Below are positions 1 through 7,068 of a stretch of DNA of 7,708 nucleotides, in pieces. Source of the stretch: an uncultured Collinsella sp. (lineage in GTDB: Bacteria > Actinomycetota > Coriobacteriia > Coriobacteriales > Coriobacteriaceae); contig CAJJZO010000079.1 of assembly GCA_905197585.1 (NCBI GenBank), positions 1 through 7,708 on the forward strand, in the 5' to 3' direction. The position numbers were made by a program, and so were the translations under genes. Each line of letters begins with the position of its first letter. Position 1 is the stretch's first letter. The notes under the pieces are model-generated. The model saw only the letters and a list, made by a program, of their open reading frames with translations. It searched no databases and was not told where the DNA came from.

Positions 1-2
1 GT

Positions 3-92
3 TGGGGACAGTCCTTGCCAGCACGGCCGGCGAGCCGGCAAGTCAGCAAAGACTGTCCCCGATGACTAGTCGTTTAAGAGCGTCCCCAATGA
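3..92. repeat. REP-like palindromic repeat, copy A
   Basis: This 90-bp unit matches the unit at 3629-3718 at 81 of 90 positions. It folds as a hairpin: arms GGGGACAGTC (4-13) and GACTGTCCCC (51-60) pair perfectly, TTGCC (15-19) pairs with AGCAA (45-49) except for the end position, and an inner GCCGG (26-30) / CCGGC (35-39) stem is closed by a four-base CGAG loop. A single-stranded tail with ACTAGTCG and a further GTCCCCAATGA (82-92) follows. It begins near the window edge, so it may extend to the left. It lies 11 nt beyond the stop codon of the FtsX-type permease, so it would be in the 3' end of that mRNA. No T-tract follows the hairpin, so it is not a textbook terminator. Assignment to REP/RAYT-type elements is inference from the architecture. 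Confidence 0.8.
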
Positions 93-103
93 CCAATAAG
101 GGA

Positions 104-2770
104 CTACTCCTGCACCTTGAGGGCCTCGGCCAGGCTCACGCGCTTGATGGAGCGCGTGTGCAGCAGCGCCACGACCAGATAGGTCGCAAAGCCAATGCCG
201 ACGCATGCAGCCATAGACCAAGCGGGCACGTAGATCTCGATATTGCCGTTGTAGGCGAGCAGCATCGAGCGGAAGATGGCCGTGAGCGAGCCAATAATGA
301 CCGGCAGGCTCAGCACGAGCGACGCCGCCACGCACAGCGTGATCGAGCGGATGTACAGATGCGAGATCTCGCTATCGCGATAGCCAAAGACTTTCATGTA
401 GCTAATCGAACGGGCGCTGTGGTCGATCACCGCCTTGGTCAGCAGGTACATAAACAGCAGGAAGATAAACACCGCGAGCCCGATCATCATTCCGATCATT
501 TTGCTCATCATGCCGATGAACTGGTCGCCCACGGCGCGCATGTCATCGGGCGTGGTGTCGCCGGCAAAGTAGCGCGCGTCGAGGTCGAGCTTCTCGTCGC
601 TCACATAGCCGTTAAAGTAGGCGGCATCGTTGTCGAACAGCTCGTTAAAGTCATCGATACTCATATAGATATTCATGTCCGACTTGGAGCCCCAAACGTA
701 GTCCTTGCCCGCGTACTCAAGGGAATAATTCTCGCCCTCATACTTGTCGTGGAGCGTGACCTTCTGACCCTCGCTCCAGCCAAACTTATCGAGCAGACCG
801 CCGCCAAAGACGACGCGGCCGTCGCCGACGTCCAGCCCTTTCCAGTAGCGCGAATCGGGCGAGATGCCGTAGACGGAAATCGTCTCCTGCCCATTTCCGT
901 CGCCGCGGTCGTATTGCAGCTGGTAGACGGCGTATTTCTCGGCCTGAGCGATTGCGCCCGTACCGTTGTCGGTCGTATTGACCGGGTGGATATCGTCGTT
1001 GTCAGTGTCGATCTTAGAGGCCTTGTCGATCAGGTCGATAGCCTCGTCGCGGTCGCAGCCGAGGGCATCGGCAAGGTCATCGAGGCGCGCATAAAGCGCA
1101 TCCTTCTTGTCCTGGACGTTTGCAAGCGCACCCTGCGCCGCAGTCAGGCTCTCGGCAGACGGAGATGCGGTCGCGGCATCGGCTGCCGCCTGCGCCGCAT
1201 CGGCCGCGTCGTCGAGATCGTCATCGGCATCTTGGGCGGCGGTGAGGAGTGCGCCGTCAACCGACTGCAAGCGCTCGAGTGCCGACCACTGCTCGCGCTC
1301 CTCGGCAGTACCCTCGAGCTCCAGCGGCGCCTTGAGCGTGTACTGGTGCTCGGCGACCAGGCTTGTCTCGAGGTTGTCGGCGTAGTGCGTCATCGTGGGC
1401 AGAATCGCCAGGCCAAAGAGCAGCAGCAGCGAGGCAAACGCAATGCCCACGAAGAGCGTGGCGAAGTTGCCCAGGTTGCGCAGGAAGATACGCAGGCGGA
1501 AGCGGGAAACAAAACCCATGCGCTCCGGCAGCTGCAAGCCGCGCTTGGTGCCCGACTTGCCGCTCGCCTCGTGACGAAGGAACTGCAACGGCGTCTTGCC
1601 CATTTTGCGAAGCAGGCCCACCAGCGTGATGAGGATGAGCGCGGCGGCGGGAACCACGGCGCACTTCACAAAGATCTCCCAGCTCCAGTACACCTGGAAG
1701 GGCGGCAGGCTATACGAACCGTAATAGAGGCTGCGCATGGGCTCGGTAAAGAACACAACGCCGAGCGCAGTGCCCAAAAGCGCCGCGACCACGCCCACGA
1801 TAGCGGGAAGCGCAAGGTAGTGCAGCACGATCTCGCGACGGCGATAACCGCTGGCGAGCAGCGTGCCGATGATGGCGCTCTCCTCCTCGATGGTGGCGTC
1901 GGTAAGGACCACAAAGACAAACGCCATGATCACGATGATGATGTCGAGCAGCGTCATCCACATCATGGAGTCGCCGTCCACGTCGTCGCGCGCATAGCCA
2001 ATGCCCTGATTGGAATCGGCATCGACCAGATCGTCCACGCGCGCATCGGCGTCGGTCAGTGCCTCGACCATATCTTGCTCGGCGTCGATGCGGTCCGCGG
2101 TGGGGAGGTCGCGATCGGTAAAGGTAAAGGAGTAGGTGTAGGCGGGCGCGCCGCCGGCGTCCTCGAGCGCGGCGAAACCGGCGTCGGTAACCTCGGCCAC
2201 GCCATAGGTGATGGTGTTCACCGTAAAGTCCGAGTTGTTGAGGAACAGTGCCTGGCTATCGGGCTGGGTCATGATGCCGCAGATGGTGTAGGTGCGGCCC
2301 TCGAGCTCGACCTTATCGCCCACGGCGAGGTCGTTGTTGGTGGCGAAGACACGGTCGATGGCCACCTCGTCATCCACCTTGGGTTCCTTGCCCTCACAGT
2401 AGGACGCGATATCGACCTTGCTGCGGTGCGCATAGGTGCGCAGCGTGCGCTTGGTGCCATCGTCGCCGGCGGCCTTTTTGATGATGGCGTCGATGGAGAA
2501 ATTCTTGTAGAGCGTGACGCCGCCGACGTCGCCGGCTGCATCCTCGGCGGCCTTGAGTTGATCGTCGGTAGCCTCGAAGGAGGTGGTCACGCGGCCGTCC
2601 TCAATCGTGTACGCATCGCGCATGTCATCGATAAGGCAGCCGATGGAATGCGCTGCGAGCAAAAAACCCGAGGTGAGAGCGATACTTCCGCACATAAGCA
2701 AAAAGATGCCCAGGTACTTGCCGATATTGCGGCGTAGCTCGCGTGGGAGACGTTTTGCGAGAGGTGTCAT
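104..2770 (-). CDS. FtsX-family ABC transporter permease with large extracytoplasmic insertion
   Basis: An 888-residue membrane subunit of an ABC transporter, presumably working with the ATPase encoded just upstream. Hydrophobic segments lie at about residues 19-41, 271-290, 319-341, 366-388, 436-458, 757-778, 806-835 and 849-870. This gives two FtsX-like domains (about 272-390 and 757-885), each preceded by a long outside segment (about 42-270 and 459-756). The ends of the domains carry typical motifs: EEESAIIGTLLASGYRRREI (295-314) and ISYMKVFGYRDSEI (789-802). Residues about 507-570 are strongly Ala/Asp-rich and probably helical or coiled coil. The ATG at 2770 is preferred; it has AGGCGG four bases upstream and lies 8 nt after the ATPase stop. 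An in-frame TTG at 2785 would overlap the ATPase gene and has no clear ribosome site. FtsX/MacB-type permeases without a periplasmic partner act in peptide-antibiotic resistance, lipid or lipoprotein handling, or cell-wall control. The substrate here is unknown. Confidence 0.9.
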   Translation of the reverse strand: MTPLAKRLPRELRRNIGKYLGIFLLMCGSIALTSGFLLAAHSIGCLIDDMRDAYTIEDGRVTTSFEATDDQLKAAEDAAGDVGGVTLYKNFSIDAIIKKAAGDDGTKRTLRTYAHRSKVDIASYCEGKEPKVDDEVAIDRVFATNNDLAVGDKVELEGRTYTICGIMTQPDSQALFLNNSDFTVNTITYGVAEVTDAGFAALEDAGGAPAYTYSFTFTDRDLPTADRIDAEQDMVEALTDADARVDDLVDADSNQGIGYARDDVDGDSMMWMTLLDIIIVIMAFVFVVLTDATIEEESAIIGTLLASGYRRREIVLHYLALPAIVGVVAALLGTALGVVFFTEPMRSLYYGSYSLPPFQVYWSWEIFVKCAVVPAAALILITLVGLLRKMGKTPLQFLRHEASGKSGTKRGLQLPERMGFVSRFRLRIFLRNLGNFATLFVGIAFASLLLLFGLAILPTMTHYADNLETSLVAEHQYTLKAPLELEGTAEEREQWSALERLQSVDGALLTAAQDADDDLDDAADAAQAAADAATASPSAESLTAAQGALANVQDKKDALYARLDDLADALGCDRDEAIDLIDKASKIDTDNDDIHPVNTTDNGTGAIAQAEKYAVYQLQYDRGDGNGQETISVYGISPDSRYWKGLDVGDGRVVFGGGLLDKFGWSEGQKVTLHDKYEGENYSLEYAGKDYVWGSKSDMNIYMSIDDFNELFDNDAAYFNGYVSDEKLDLDARYFAGDTTPDDMRAVGDQFIGMMSKMIGMMIGLAVFIFLLFMYLLTKAVIDHSARSISYMKVFGYRDSEISHLYIRSITLCVAASLVLSLPVIIGSLTAIFRSMLLAYNGNIEIYVPAWSMAACVGIGFATYLVVALLHTRSIKRVSLAEALKVQE

Positions 2771-2778
2771 GGCGCCGC

Positions 2779-3504
2779 CTACCAATCGAGCTCGGCGGCC
2801 GCGACGGGCGACTCGTTGAGCTCATCCTCGACGATGCGTCCGTCGCGCAGGCGCAGCACGCGATTGGCCATGCGCGCGATGGCGGCATTGTGGGTGACAA
2901 TGATGATGGTGCAGCCGTACTCGTGATTGACGTCCTCCATAAGCTGCAAGATTTCCTTGGACGTCTTATAGTCGAGCGCACCGGTGGGCTCGTCGCACAG
3001 CAGCAGGCCCGGGTTTTTGACGAGCGCACGGCCGATGGCACAGCGCTGCTGCTGGCCGCCCGAGACCTGGCGCGGGAACTTGTTGCGGTGCTCGTAGAGG
3101 CCCAGCGAACGCAGCAGCTCGTCAATGTTGAGCGGGTTTTTGGACAGGTGCGCCGTGACCTCGATGTTTTCCTTGATGGTGAGGTCGGGCACCAGGTTGT
3201 AGAACTGGAAGACAAAGCCCAGCTCGCGGCGGCGATACTCGCCCAGGTCGGTAGGCTTGAGCACCGTGAGGTCGCAGCCGTCCACCATGATGGAGCCGCC
3301 GTCGGCATCCTCCAGGCCGCCGATCAGGTTGAGAAAGGTCGACTTGCCCGAGCCCGAGGGCCCCAGCATGACGCAGATCTCGCCGCGGTTGATGGACGTG
3401 TCGATGCCATCGAGTACCGTCAGGCGTGCATCACCGTCGCCATAGTGTTTCTTGAGATCCTTAACCTGGACGTAGGCTTGCTTCGTCGCCATACTATCCC
3501 CCAT
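2779..3504 (-). CDS. MacB/LolD-type ABC transporter ATP-binding protein
   Basis: A 241-residue cytoplasmic ATPase that should power the FtsX-type permease downstream. All catalytic motifs are intact: Walker [10 protein letters not shown] (48-56), Q-loop Gln at 100 in [10 protein letters not shown], signature VSGGQQQR (147-154), Walker [13 protein letters not shown] (167-178) and the switch His at 205 in IIVTHN. The QQQR signature, the EPTGALD stretch and the length are typical of the LolD/MacB/FtsE (COG1136) family. The start at 3504 has AGAAGG six bases upstream. A second in-frame ATG at 3492, behind GGGGGA at four bases, is a reasonable alternative and would shorten the protein by four residues. 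The gene heads a two-gene operon; the permease starts 8 nt after its stop. It is not homologous in pairing style to the ABC-2 operon upstream, so the two systems are separate transporters. Confidence 0.95.
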   Translation of the reverse strand: MGDSMATKQAYVQVKDLKKHYGDGDARLTVLDGIDTSINRGEICVMLGPSGSGKSTFLNLIGGLEDADGGSIMVDGCDLTVLKPTDLGEYRRRELGFVFQFYNLVPDLTIKENIEVTAHLSKNPLNIDELLRSLGLYEHRNKFPRQVSGGQQQRCAIGRALVKNPGLLLCDEPTGALDYKTSKEILQLMEDVNHEYGCTIIIVTHNAAIARMANRVLRLRDGRIVEDELNESPVAAAELDW

Positions 3505-3530
3505 TGTTAGCCTTCTGCTACTTTTCTAGG

Positions 3531-3536
3531 GTTATA
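3531..3536 (-). promoter_or_regulatory. Possible -10 box of the MacB-type operon
   Basis: On the minus strand this reads TATAAC, five of six matches to the -10 consensus, within the AT-richer stretch at 3511-3590 ahead of the ATPase gene. It lies 26 nt before the ATG at 3504 and just upstream of the AGAAGG ribosome site (3511-3516), which would leave a short leader. No convincing -35 hexamer is found at 16-18 bp; the nearest sequence is A-rich. The call therefore rests on one hexamer and position. Confidence 0.35.
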
Positions 3537-3593
3537 GTAAACCCAGGCGAACTATTTTTGCGCGACATATGGCATTTATTTCAAACTAGTCAC

Positions 3594-3627
3594 CCGGCAG
3601 TTAGGGACGTTCCTTTCCTGCCGGCAG
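3594..3627. repeat. Small hairpin module next to repeat copy B
   Basis: CCGGCAG at 3594-3600 pairs with CTGCCGG at 3618-3624, giving a 7-bp perfect stem around a 17-nt loop. The loop contains GGGACGTTCC (3604-3613), itself nearly palindromic. The right arm extends to CTGCCGGCAG (3618-3627), a perfect 10-bp palindrome. CCGGCAGAT recurs at 3621-3629 and inside copy B at 3661-3669. This module is absent from what can be seen beside copy A. It may be a second repeat type, or a degenerate end of a larger composite element. Only the inverted repeats are seen directly. Confidence 0.55.
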
Positions 3628-3628
3628 A

Positions 3629-3718
3629 TGGGGACAGTCCTTGCCAGCCCGGCCGGCGAACCGGCAGATCGGCAAAGACTGTCCCCAATGACTAGTCGTT
3701 TAAGTCTGTCCCCAATGA
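3629..3718. repeat. REP-like palindromic repeat, copy B
   Basis: Second copy of the 90-bp unit found at 3-92. The outer arms GGGGACAGTC (3630-3639) and GACTGTCCCC (3677-3686) pair perfectly, TTGCC (3641-3645) pairs with GGCAA (3671-3675), and GCCGG (3652-3656) pairs with CCGGC (3661-3665) around a CGAA loop. The tail repeats the motif CTGTCCCCAATGA twice in direct orientation (3679-3691 and 3706-3718), 27 bp apart, with ACTAGTCGTTTAAG between them. It lies 8 nt past the stop codon of the second ABC-2 permease and separates the two transporter operons, so it probably forms the 3' end of the upstream mRNA. There is no T-tract. No transposase lies in the window, so if it is mobile it is moved in trans. 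Confidence 0.85.
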
Positions 3719-3726
3719 GTAGGTGG

Positions 3727-4932
3727 CTAGGCGTGGGATTTGGTGTGCGTGAGGGCTAGGCCCACGGCGGCGATGGCGGCGGCGAAGAGCACGGTGACGC
3801 CTAGGTCGCAGGCGATGTCGCCCAGCGCGGCAGACGTCAGATCCGAAGCGAGCGCCTTGCCGATCGCGTCGTTCACCCAATACGTCGGCACAAAGTGCGC
3901 CACCGTCTGCACGGCCGAGCCCATCAGCGACAGCGGCATCCAAGCGCCGCCCAAAAACGTCATGAGCATGCCGAGCAGGTTGCCCACACCGTTAAGCAGC
4001 TCCTCGCGCGCACCCAGGCTCGACAGCGCAAAGCCAACGGCCAGAGGCGTGCACGCCAGGGCAAACGTCGCCGCCAGCGCCAGGCACACACGACCCACGC
4101 CGACCTCGGCAACCGCGCCGGCAAAGCCCACGACGCCCATCATGCTCGACACAAACCAGATGCAGACGGTGAGCACTGCAGCAGCCGCGAACACGGCAAG
4201 CGAGCGCTGGCGCTCGGAGACCGGGCCGGCCTCCATGCGGCGCACGCGCTCGGGCTCGTTCATGCCCGAGAACACCAGTCCCACCGACACGATGACCGAC
4301 GAGATGATCGCGTACGCGCCAAAGTTGAAGTACGACTCGAGCGTGGCGGCGGCAGTCGAGTCGACCTTGACCTGCTCGATCTCGACCTCGGCACGCTCGG
4401 TGGCCGCGTGTTCGGCAGCCTTGGCGACGTCACCGTTGGAGGCAGCAGGCTCAAGTGCGGCCGCAGCGCCCGCGAGCGAGATCCAGCGCGAGGCCTCGGC
4501 AGACGAAAGCGCCGCCGCCATGGTGCCGGCACCGTAGGTCACATCGAGCTTGGGTAGGGACTCCCCCGCACGGGCGGCTGCAACGAGGTCGCCCTCAAAC
4601 CCCTCCGGGATAAAGAACACGCAGTCGGCACTGCCCTTGGCGCTGTTGCTCTTGGAGAGCGCGTCCGCAAGGTCGTACGTGTCATCGCCGACCCCTGTGA
4701 CCAGGTCAAAGCGTGAGCCCAGGTGCTTAGTGAGTGCCCGCGAAAGGTCGCTATTGTCGCGGTCGACCACGATCACGTTGGCATCGTAGGGCTTGTACTC
4801 GGTGAGCTGCGACGAGTTCCAGCTCACCGATACCGCGATGAATACGCCCATGAGCGAGATGAACACCGTATAGATGAGCAGGTAGAACGGGTGCGCCAGC
4901 GCCATGCGAAGCGCGGTCTTAAAGGTGCTCAT
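3727..4932 (-). CDS. ABC-2 type exporter permease, second subunit
   Basis: A 401-residue membrane protein of the ABC-2 family (ABC2_membrane_3 layout). One hydrophobic segment lies at about 15-36, followed by a roughly 165-residue extracytoplasmic domain. Five more segments lie at about 203-223, 246-268, 281-303, 316-337 and 378-396. The stretch FLGGAWMPLSLM (326-337), followed by FVPTYWVNDAIG (347-358), is the usual conserved ABC-2 signature near the penultimate helix. The ATG at 4932 is chosen because GGAAGGAG sits five bases upstream; an in-frame TTG at 4947 lies inside that ribosome site and is rejected. The start overlaps the end of the first permease gene by 14 nt, so translation is probably coupled. 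With that neighbour and the ATPase it likely forms one exporter. The loop from about 137 to 188 is rich in Ala and Glu. The substrate cannot be read from sequence. Confidence 0.92.
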   Translation of the reverse strand: MSTFKTALRMALAHPFYLLIYTVFISLMGVFIAVSVSWNSSQLTEYKPYDANVIVVDRDNSDLSRALTKHLGSRFDLVTGVGDDTYDLADALSKSNSAKGSADCVFFIPEGFEGDLVAAARAGESLPKLDVTYGAGTMAAALSSAEASRWISLAGAAAALEPAASNGDVAKAAEHAATERAEVEIEQVKVDSTAAATLESYFNFGAYAIISSVIVSVGLVFSGMNEPERVRRMEAGPVSERQRSLAVFAAAAVLTVCIWFVSSMMGVVGFAGAVAEVGVGRVCLALAATFALACTPLAVGFALSSLGAREELLNGVGNLLGMLMTFLGGAWMPLSLMGSAVQTVAHFVPTYWVNDAIGKALASDLTSAALGDIACDLGVTVLFAAAIAAVGLALTHTKSHA

Positions 4933-6106
4933 AGCGACTCCTTCCAAAGATCAGCGTAGCGGCAGCGACAAACACCAGGGCCATCAGGACCAGCGCGCCG
5001 GCGCGAACGGCAAAAGGTCCCAGGTCCTCAAAGAAATACAGGCGGTTGAACATGTCGCAGATAAGCTTGACGGGGTTGAGCCAGCACTCGACCGGGCAGG
5101 CGCGGGCAACGTCATCGGCAAGCGCCATCGCCGGCTCGCCGTAGAGGCCGGCGAACAGGGCGCACGTAGTGGCAAAGCCCGTGAGGATGCCAGACTTGGA
5201 CGCCTTGCCGCCCTTAACGGGAAGCGTGCCCACAAAGAGTCCCAAGCCCGTGGCGGCAAGCGCGGAAGTGGCGCCGCCCACCAAACACAGCCCCTCGCGC
5301 CCGCCAAAGTCGACGCCCACGACCAGACGCACGTAGCCGATCGCGATCGTCATCGAAGCAAAGGAGACCAGCCACGAGCCGACAAAGATGCCGGCCAGCG
5401 ACGCCGTCTTGGAAAGACCGCCCACGCAACGACGCGCACCAAGGCCCGACAGATTGGGCTGCAGGTCGACGACGCTCAAGGCGGCAAACTCGGCAGACAT
5501 CATCGCGACCAGGCCAAAGAGCGCGTAATAGTAGATGACCGTGCCATCGGGCGTGGTGCGTGTCAGGCTTACGCGGCGGGTGCCGCCCTCGAGCGACAGG
5601 GCGCGCGCAACCGCCTCGGGGTCGGCGAGTGCCGCCGGGTTGTCCTGGGCAATCTGGGACATGAGCTCGGCATTTTGTGTATACGAGCTTGCCACCGTCT
5701 CCAAAATGCTGCGATCGGTGAGCACCGATGATGCGCGCGAGCTGTCGTAGCTCGATAGCAGCGTGAGCTTGGGTACGCCTGCGTCGTCGACCGTGTAGAT
5801 GCCCGCGACCTCACCGGACTTGAGCGCACGGTTCGCATCGGCTGCGTCGTCGCACTCGTGAATCTCGAGCAGCTGATCGTCGCTCTCCTTGGCAAGCGAC
5901 GTCGCCACGTCCTTAAAGGTCGAGGCGTCCCAGGCCTCGTCCGCTATGACGGCAACCGGCACCGGGTCGACCGTGCCGTCGGAGCTCAGATTCGCAAACA
6001 TAAACATGAACATCGTGGAAAGCGCGATGGGAAAGAGAGCGCCCCAGACCCACGTACTCGGTCGGCGCAGCAGCGTCTTGACCGTAATGATAATGGTGTT
6101 GAACAT
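4919..6106 (-). CDS. ABC-2 type exporter permease, first subunit
   Basis: A 395-residue ABC-2 family permease. A first hydrophobic segment (about 20-40) is followed by an outside domain of about 150 residues. Further segments lie at about 190-211, 235-257, 274-294, 305-323 and 367-387. The layout matches its neighbour at 3727-4932, but the sequences are clearly different, so the pair probably forms a heterodimeric channel. The start at 6106 has AGGGGG (6112-6117) five bases upstream. That ribosome site overlaps the TAG stop of the ATPase gene, leaving only 9 nt between the genes. The 3' end overlaps the second permease by 14 nt. Such ATPase plus two-permease operons in monoderm bacteria commonly export peptides, drugs or lipids (DrrAB, NatAB and LiaFSR-associated types are examples). 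The specific cargo here is not known. Confidence 0.92.
   Translation of the reverse strand: MFNTIIITVKTLLRRPSTWVWGALFPIALSTMFMFMFANLSSDGTVDPVPVAVIADEAWDASTFKDVATSLAKESDDQLLEIHECDDAADANRALKSGEVAGIYTVDDAGVPKLTLLSSYDSSRASSVLTDRSILETVASSYTQNAELMSQIAQDNPAALADPEAVARALSLEGGTRRVSLTRTTPDGTVIYYYALFGLVAMMSAEFAALSVVDLQPNLSGLGARRCVGGLSKTASLAGIFVGSWLVSFASMTIAIGYVRLVVGVDFGGREGLCLVGGATSALAATGLGLFVGTLPVKGGKASKSGILTGFATTCALFAGLYGEPAMALADDVARACPVECWLNPVKLICDMFNRLYFFEDLGPFAVRAGALVLMALVFVAAATLIFGRSRYEHL
4938..4945 (-). promoter_or_regulatory. Ribosome binding site fixing the start at 4932
   Basis: The minus strand reads GGAAGGAG, five bases before the ATG at 4932. It lies inside the last codons of the first permease gene and decides against the upstream TTG at 4947. 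Confidence 0.85.
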
Positions 6107-6115
6107 GGCTGCCCC

Positions 6116-7054
6116 CTAGTCGCGCAGCTCGCGGCCGGTGATCTCGAGGAACACGTCGTTGAGGGTCGGCGGCTCGCTCCACACGCGGCCGAGCGCCACG
6201 TCGGCGGCGCGCAGCGTGTCGAGGATGTCGACCAAATTGTGCGGGCTCGCTTCGCAGGTGCAGACGAGCTCGCCGCCGGACAGCTCAACCGAAAGCACGT
6301 GCTCGAGGGTGCGCAGCCGCTCGACCGTGGCGGTCTCGACGGCGCCGACCTCGACCGTCACGCGCTCGCCCATTTGAATCATGCGTTTGAGCTCGTCATT
6401 GGTGCCCTGCGCCAGCACACGTCCGCCGTCCATGATCATGATGCGGCTGCAAATCTGCTCGACTTCCTCCATGTAATGGCTGGTATACACCACCGTGGCG
6501 CCCTCGTCGCGCAAGCGGCAGATGCCCTCCAGGATGGCGTTGCGACTCTGCGGGTCGACTGCCACCGTGGGCTCATCAAAGAAGATGAGCTCGGGCTTGT
6601 GCGCAATGCCGCAGGCAATGTTGAGGCGACGTGCCAGGCCGCCCGAGAGCTTGCCGGGGCGGAACTTGGCAAAGTCGCCCAGCCCGACAAAGTCGATCGC
6701 CTCGTCCACCAGCGCACGGCGGCGCTTACGGTCGCTAACGTAAAGGCTGCAGAAATAGTCGATATTCTCGCGCACGGTGAGCTCGTCGAACACCGCCACC
6801 TGCTGCGGTACCACACCGATGCGGCGCTTGAGGTCGTAGCGGGCGGGCGTCATGGGCTCGCCGAACAGCTCGATGGTGCCTTTGTCGTAGGCAAGCAGCT
6901 GCAAAATACAGTTGATGGACGTGGTTTTGCCCGAGCCGTTGGGACCCAGCAGGCCAAAGATCTCGCCGGGGGCGATGCTCAGGTTAAAGTGGTCGAGCGC
7001 GATAAGATCGTCGTAGCGCTTGACGAGGTTTTCGACGTGGACGATGTCTGTCAT
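6116..7054 (-). CDS. ABC-2 exporter ATP-binding protein (CcmA/DrrA-like)
   Basis: A 312-residue ATPase that should drive the two ABC-2 permeases encoded downstream. Motifs are complete: Walker A GPNGSGKT (37-44), Q-loop at VVPQQ (81-85), signature LSGGLARRL (136-144), Walker B LIFFDEPT (156-163), D-loop AVDPQSR (165-171) and switch His at 193 in YTSHYMEE. After the nucleotide-binding domain comes an 80-residue C-terminal domain (about 229-312) ending PTLNDVFLEITGREL, typical of the DUF4162 extension of COG1131 drug and peptide exporters. The start at 7054 (MTDIVHV) is chosen because GGAAGGG lies seven bases upstream and the family begins here. An open extension to 7120 would add 22 residues with no family similarity. 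It is first in a three-gene operon and divergent from the putative sensor gene at 7252. Confidence 0.95.
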   Translation of the reverse strand: MTDIVHVENLVKRYDDLIALDHFNLSIAPGEIFGLLGPNGSGKTTSINCILQLLAYDKGTIELFGEPMTPARYDLKRRIGVVPQQVAVFDELTVRENIDYFCSLYVSDRKRRRALVDEAIDFVGLGDFAKFRPGKLSGGLARRLNIACGIAHKPELIFFDEPTVAVDPQSRNAILEGICRLRDEGATVVYTSHYMEEVEQICSRIMIMDGGRVLAQGTNDELKRMIQMGERVTVEVGAVETATVERLRTLEHVLSVELSGGELVCTCEASPHNLVDILDTLRAADVALGRVWSEPPTLNDVFLEITGRELRD

Positions 7055-7061
7055 GAGGCGG

Positions 7062-7068
7062 CCCTTCC
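7062..7068 (-). promoter_or_regulatory. Ribosome binding site fixing the start at 7054
   Basis: The minus strand reads GGAAGGG, seven bases before the ATG at 7054. It supports the shorter ATPase over the reading frame that is open up to 7120. Confidence 0.8.

Noticed and set aside
2..2737. A 911-codon open frame on the plus strand opposite the FtsX-type permease
   Set aside because: It lies antisense to a gene with clear membrane segments, family motifs and operon spacing. Its translation is rich in His, Arg, Gln and Val with no recognisable domain, and it has no ribosome site. Long antisense frames are expected opposite GC-rich genes with strong third-position bias.
2625..3308. A 227-codon minus-strand frame overlapping the MacB-type ATPase and the start of the permease
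   Set aside because: It is Ser/Arg/Thr-rich with no domain and overlaps the intact ATPase in another frame. It is not a frameshifted remnant because the ATPase frame is uninterrupted.
3629..3718. Reading the repeat hairpins as classical Rho-independent terminators
   Set aside because: The stems are strong but no run of T follows on the minus strand, so a canonical intrinsic terminator is not supported. They are listed as repeats instead.
3..3718. Composite transposon bounded by the two direct repeats
   Set aside because: The copies flank an intact two-gene transporter operon, but there is no transposase and no visible target-site duplication, and each copy lies at an operon 3' end. Independent insertions explain this better.
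3895..4557. Plus-strand open frames opposite the second ABC-2 permease (also 3740-4537)
   Set aside because: The compositions are His/Arg- or Ser/Ala-rich with no motif or start signal. They are mirror frames of the permease.
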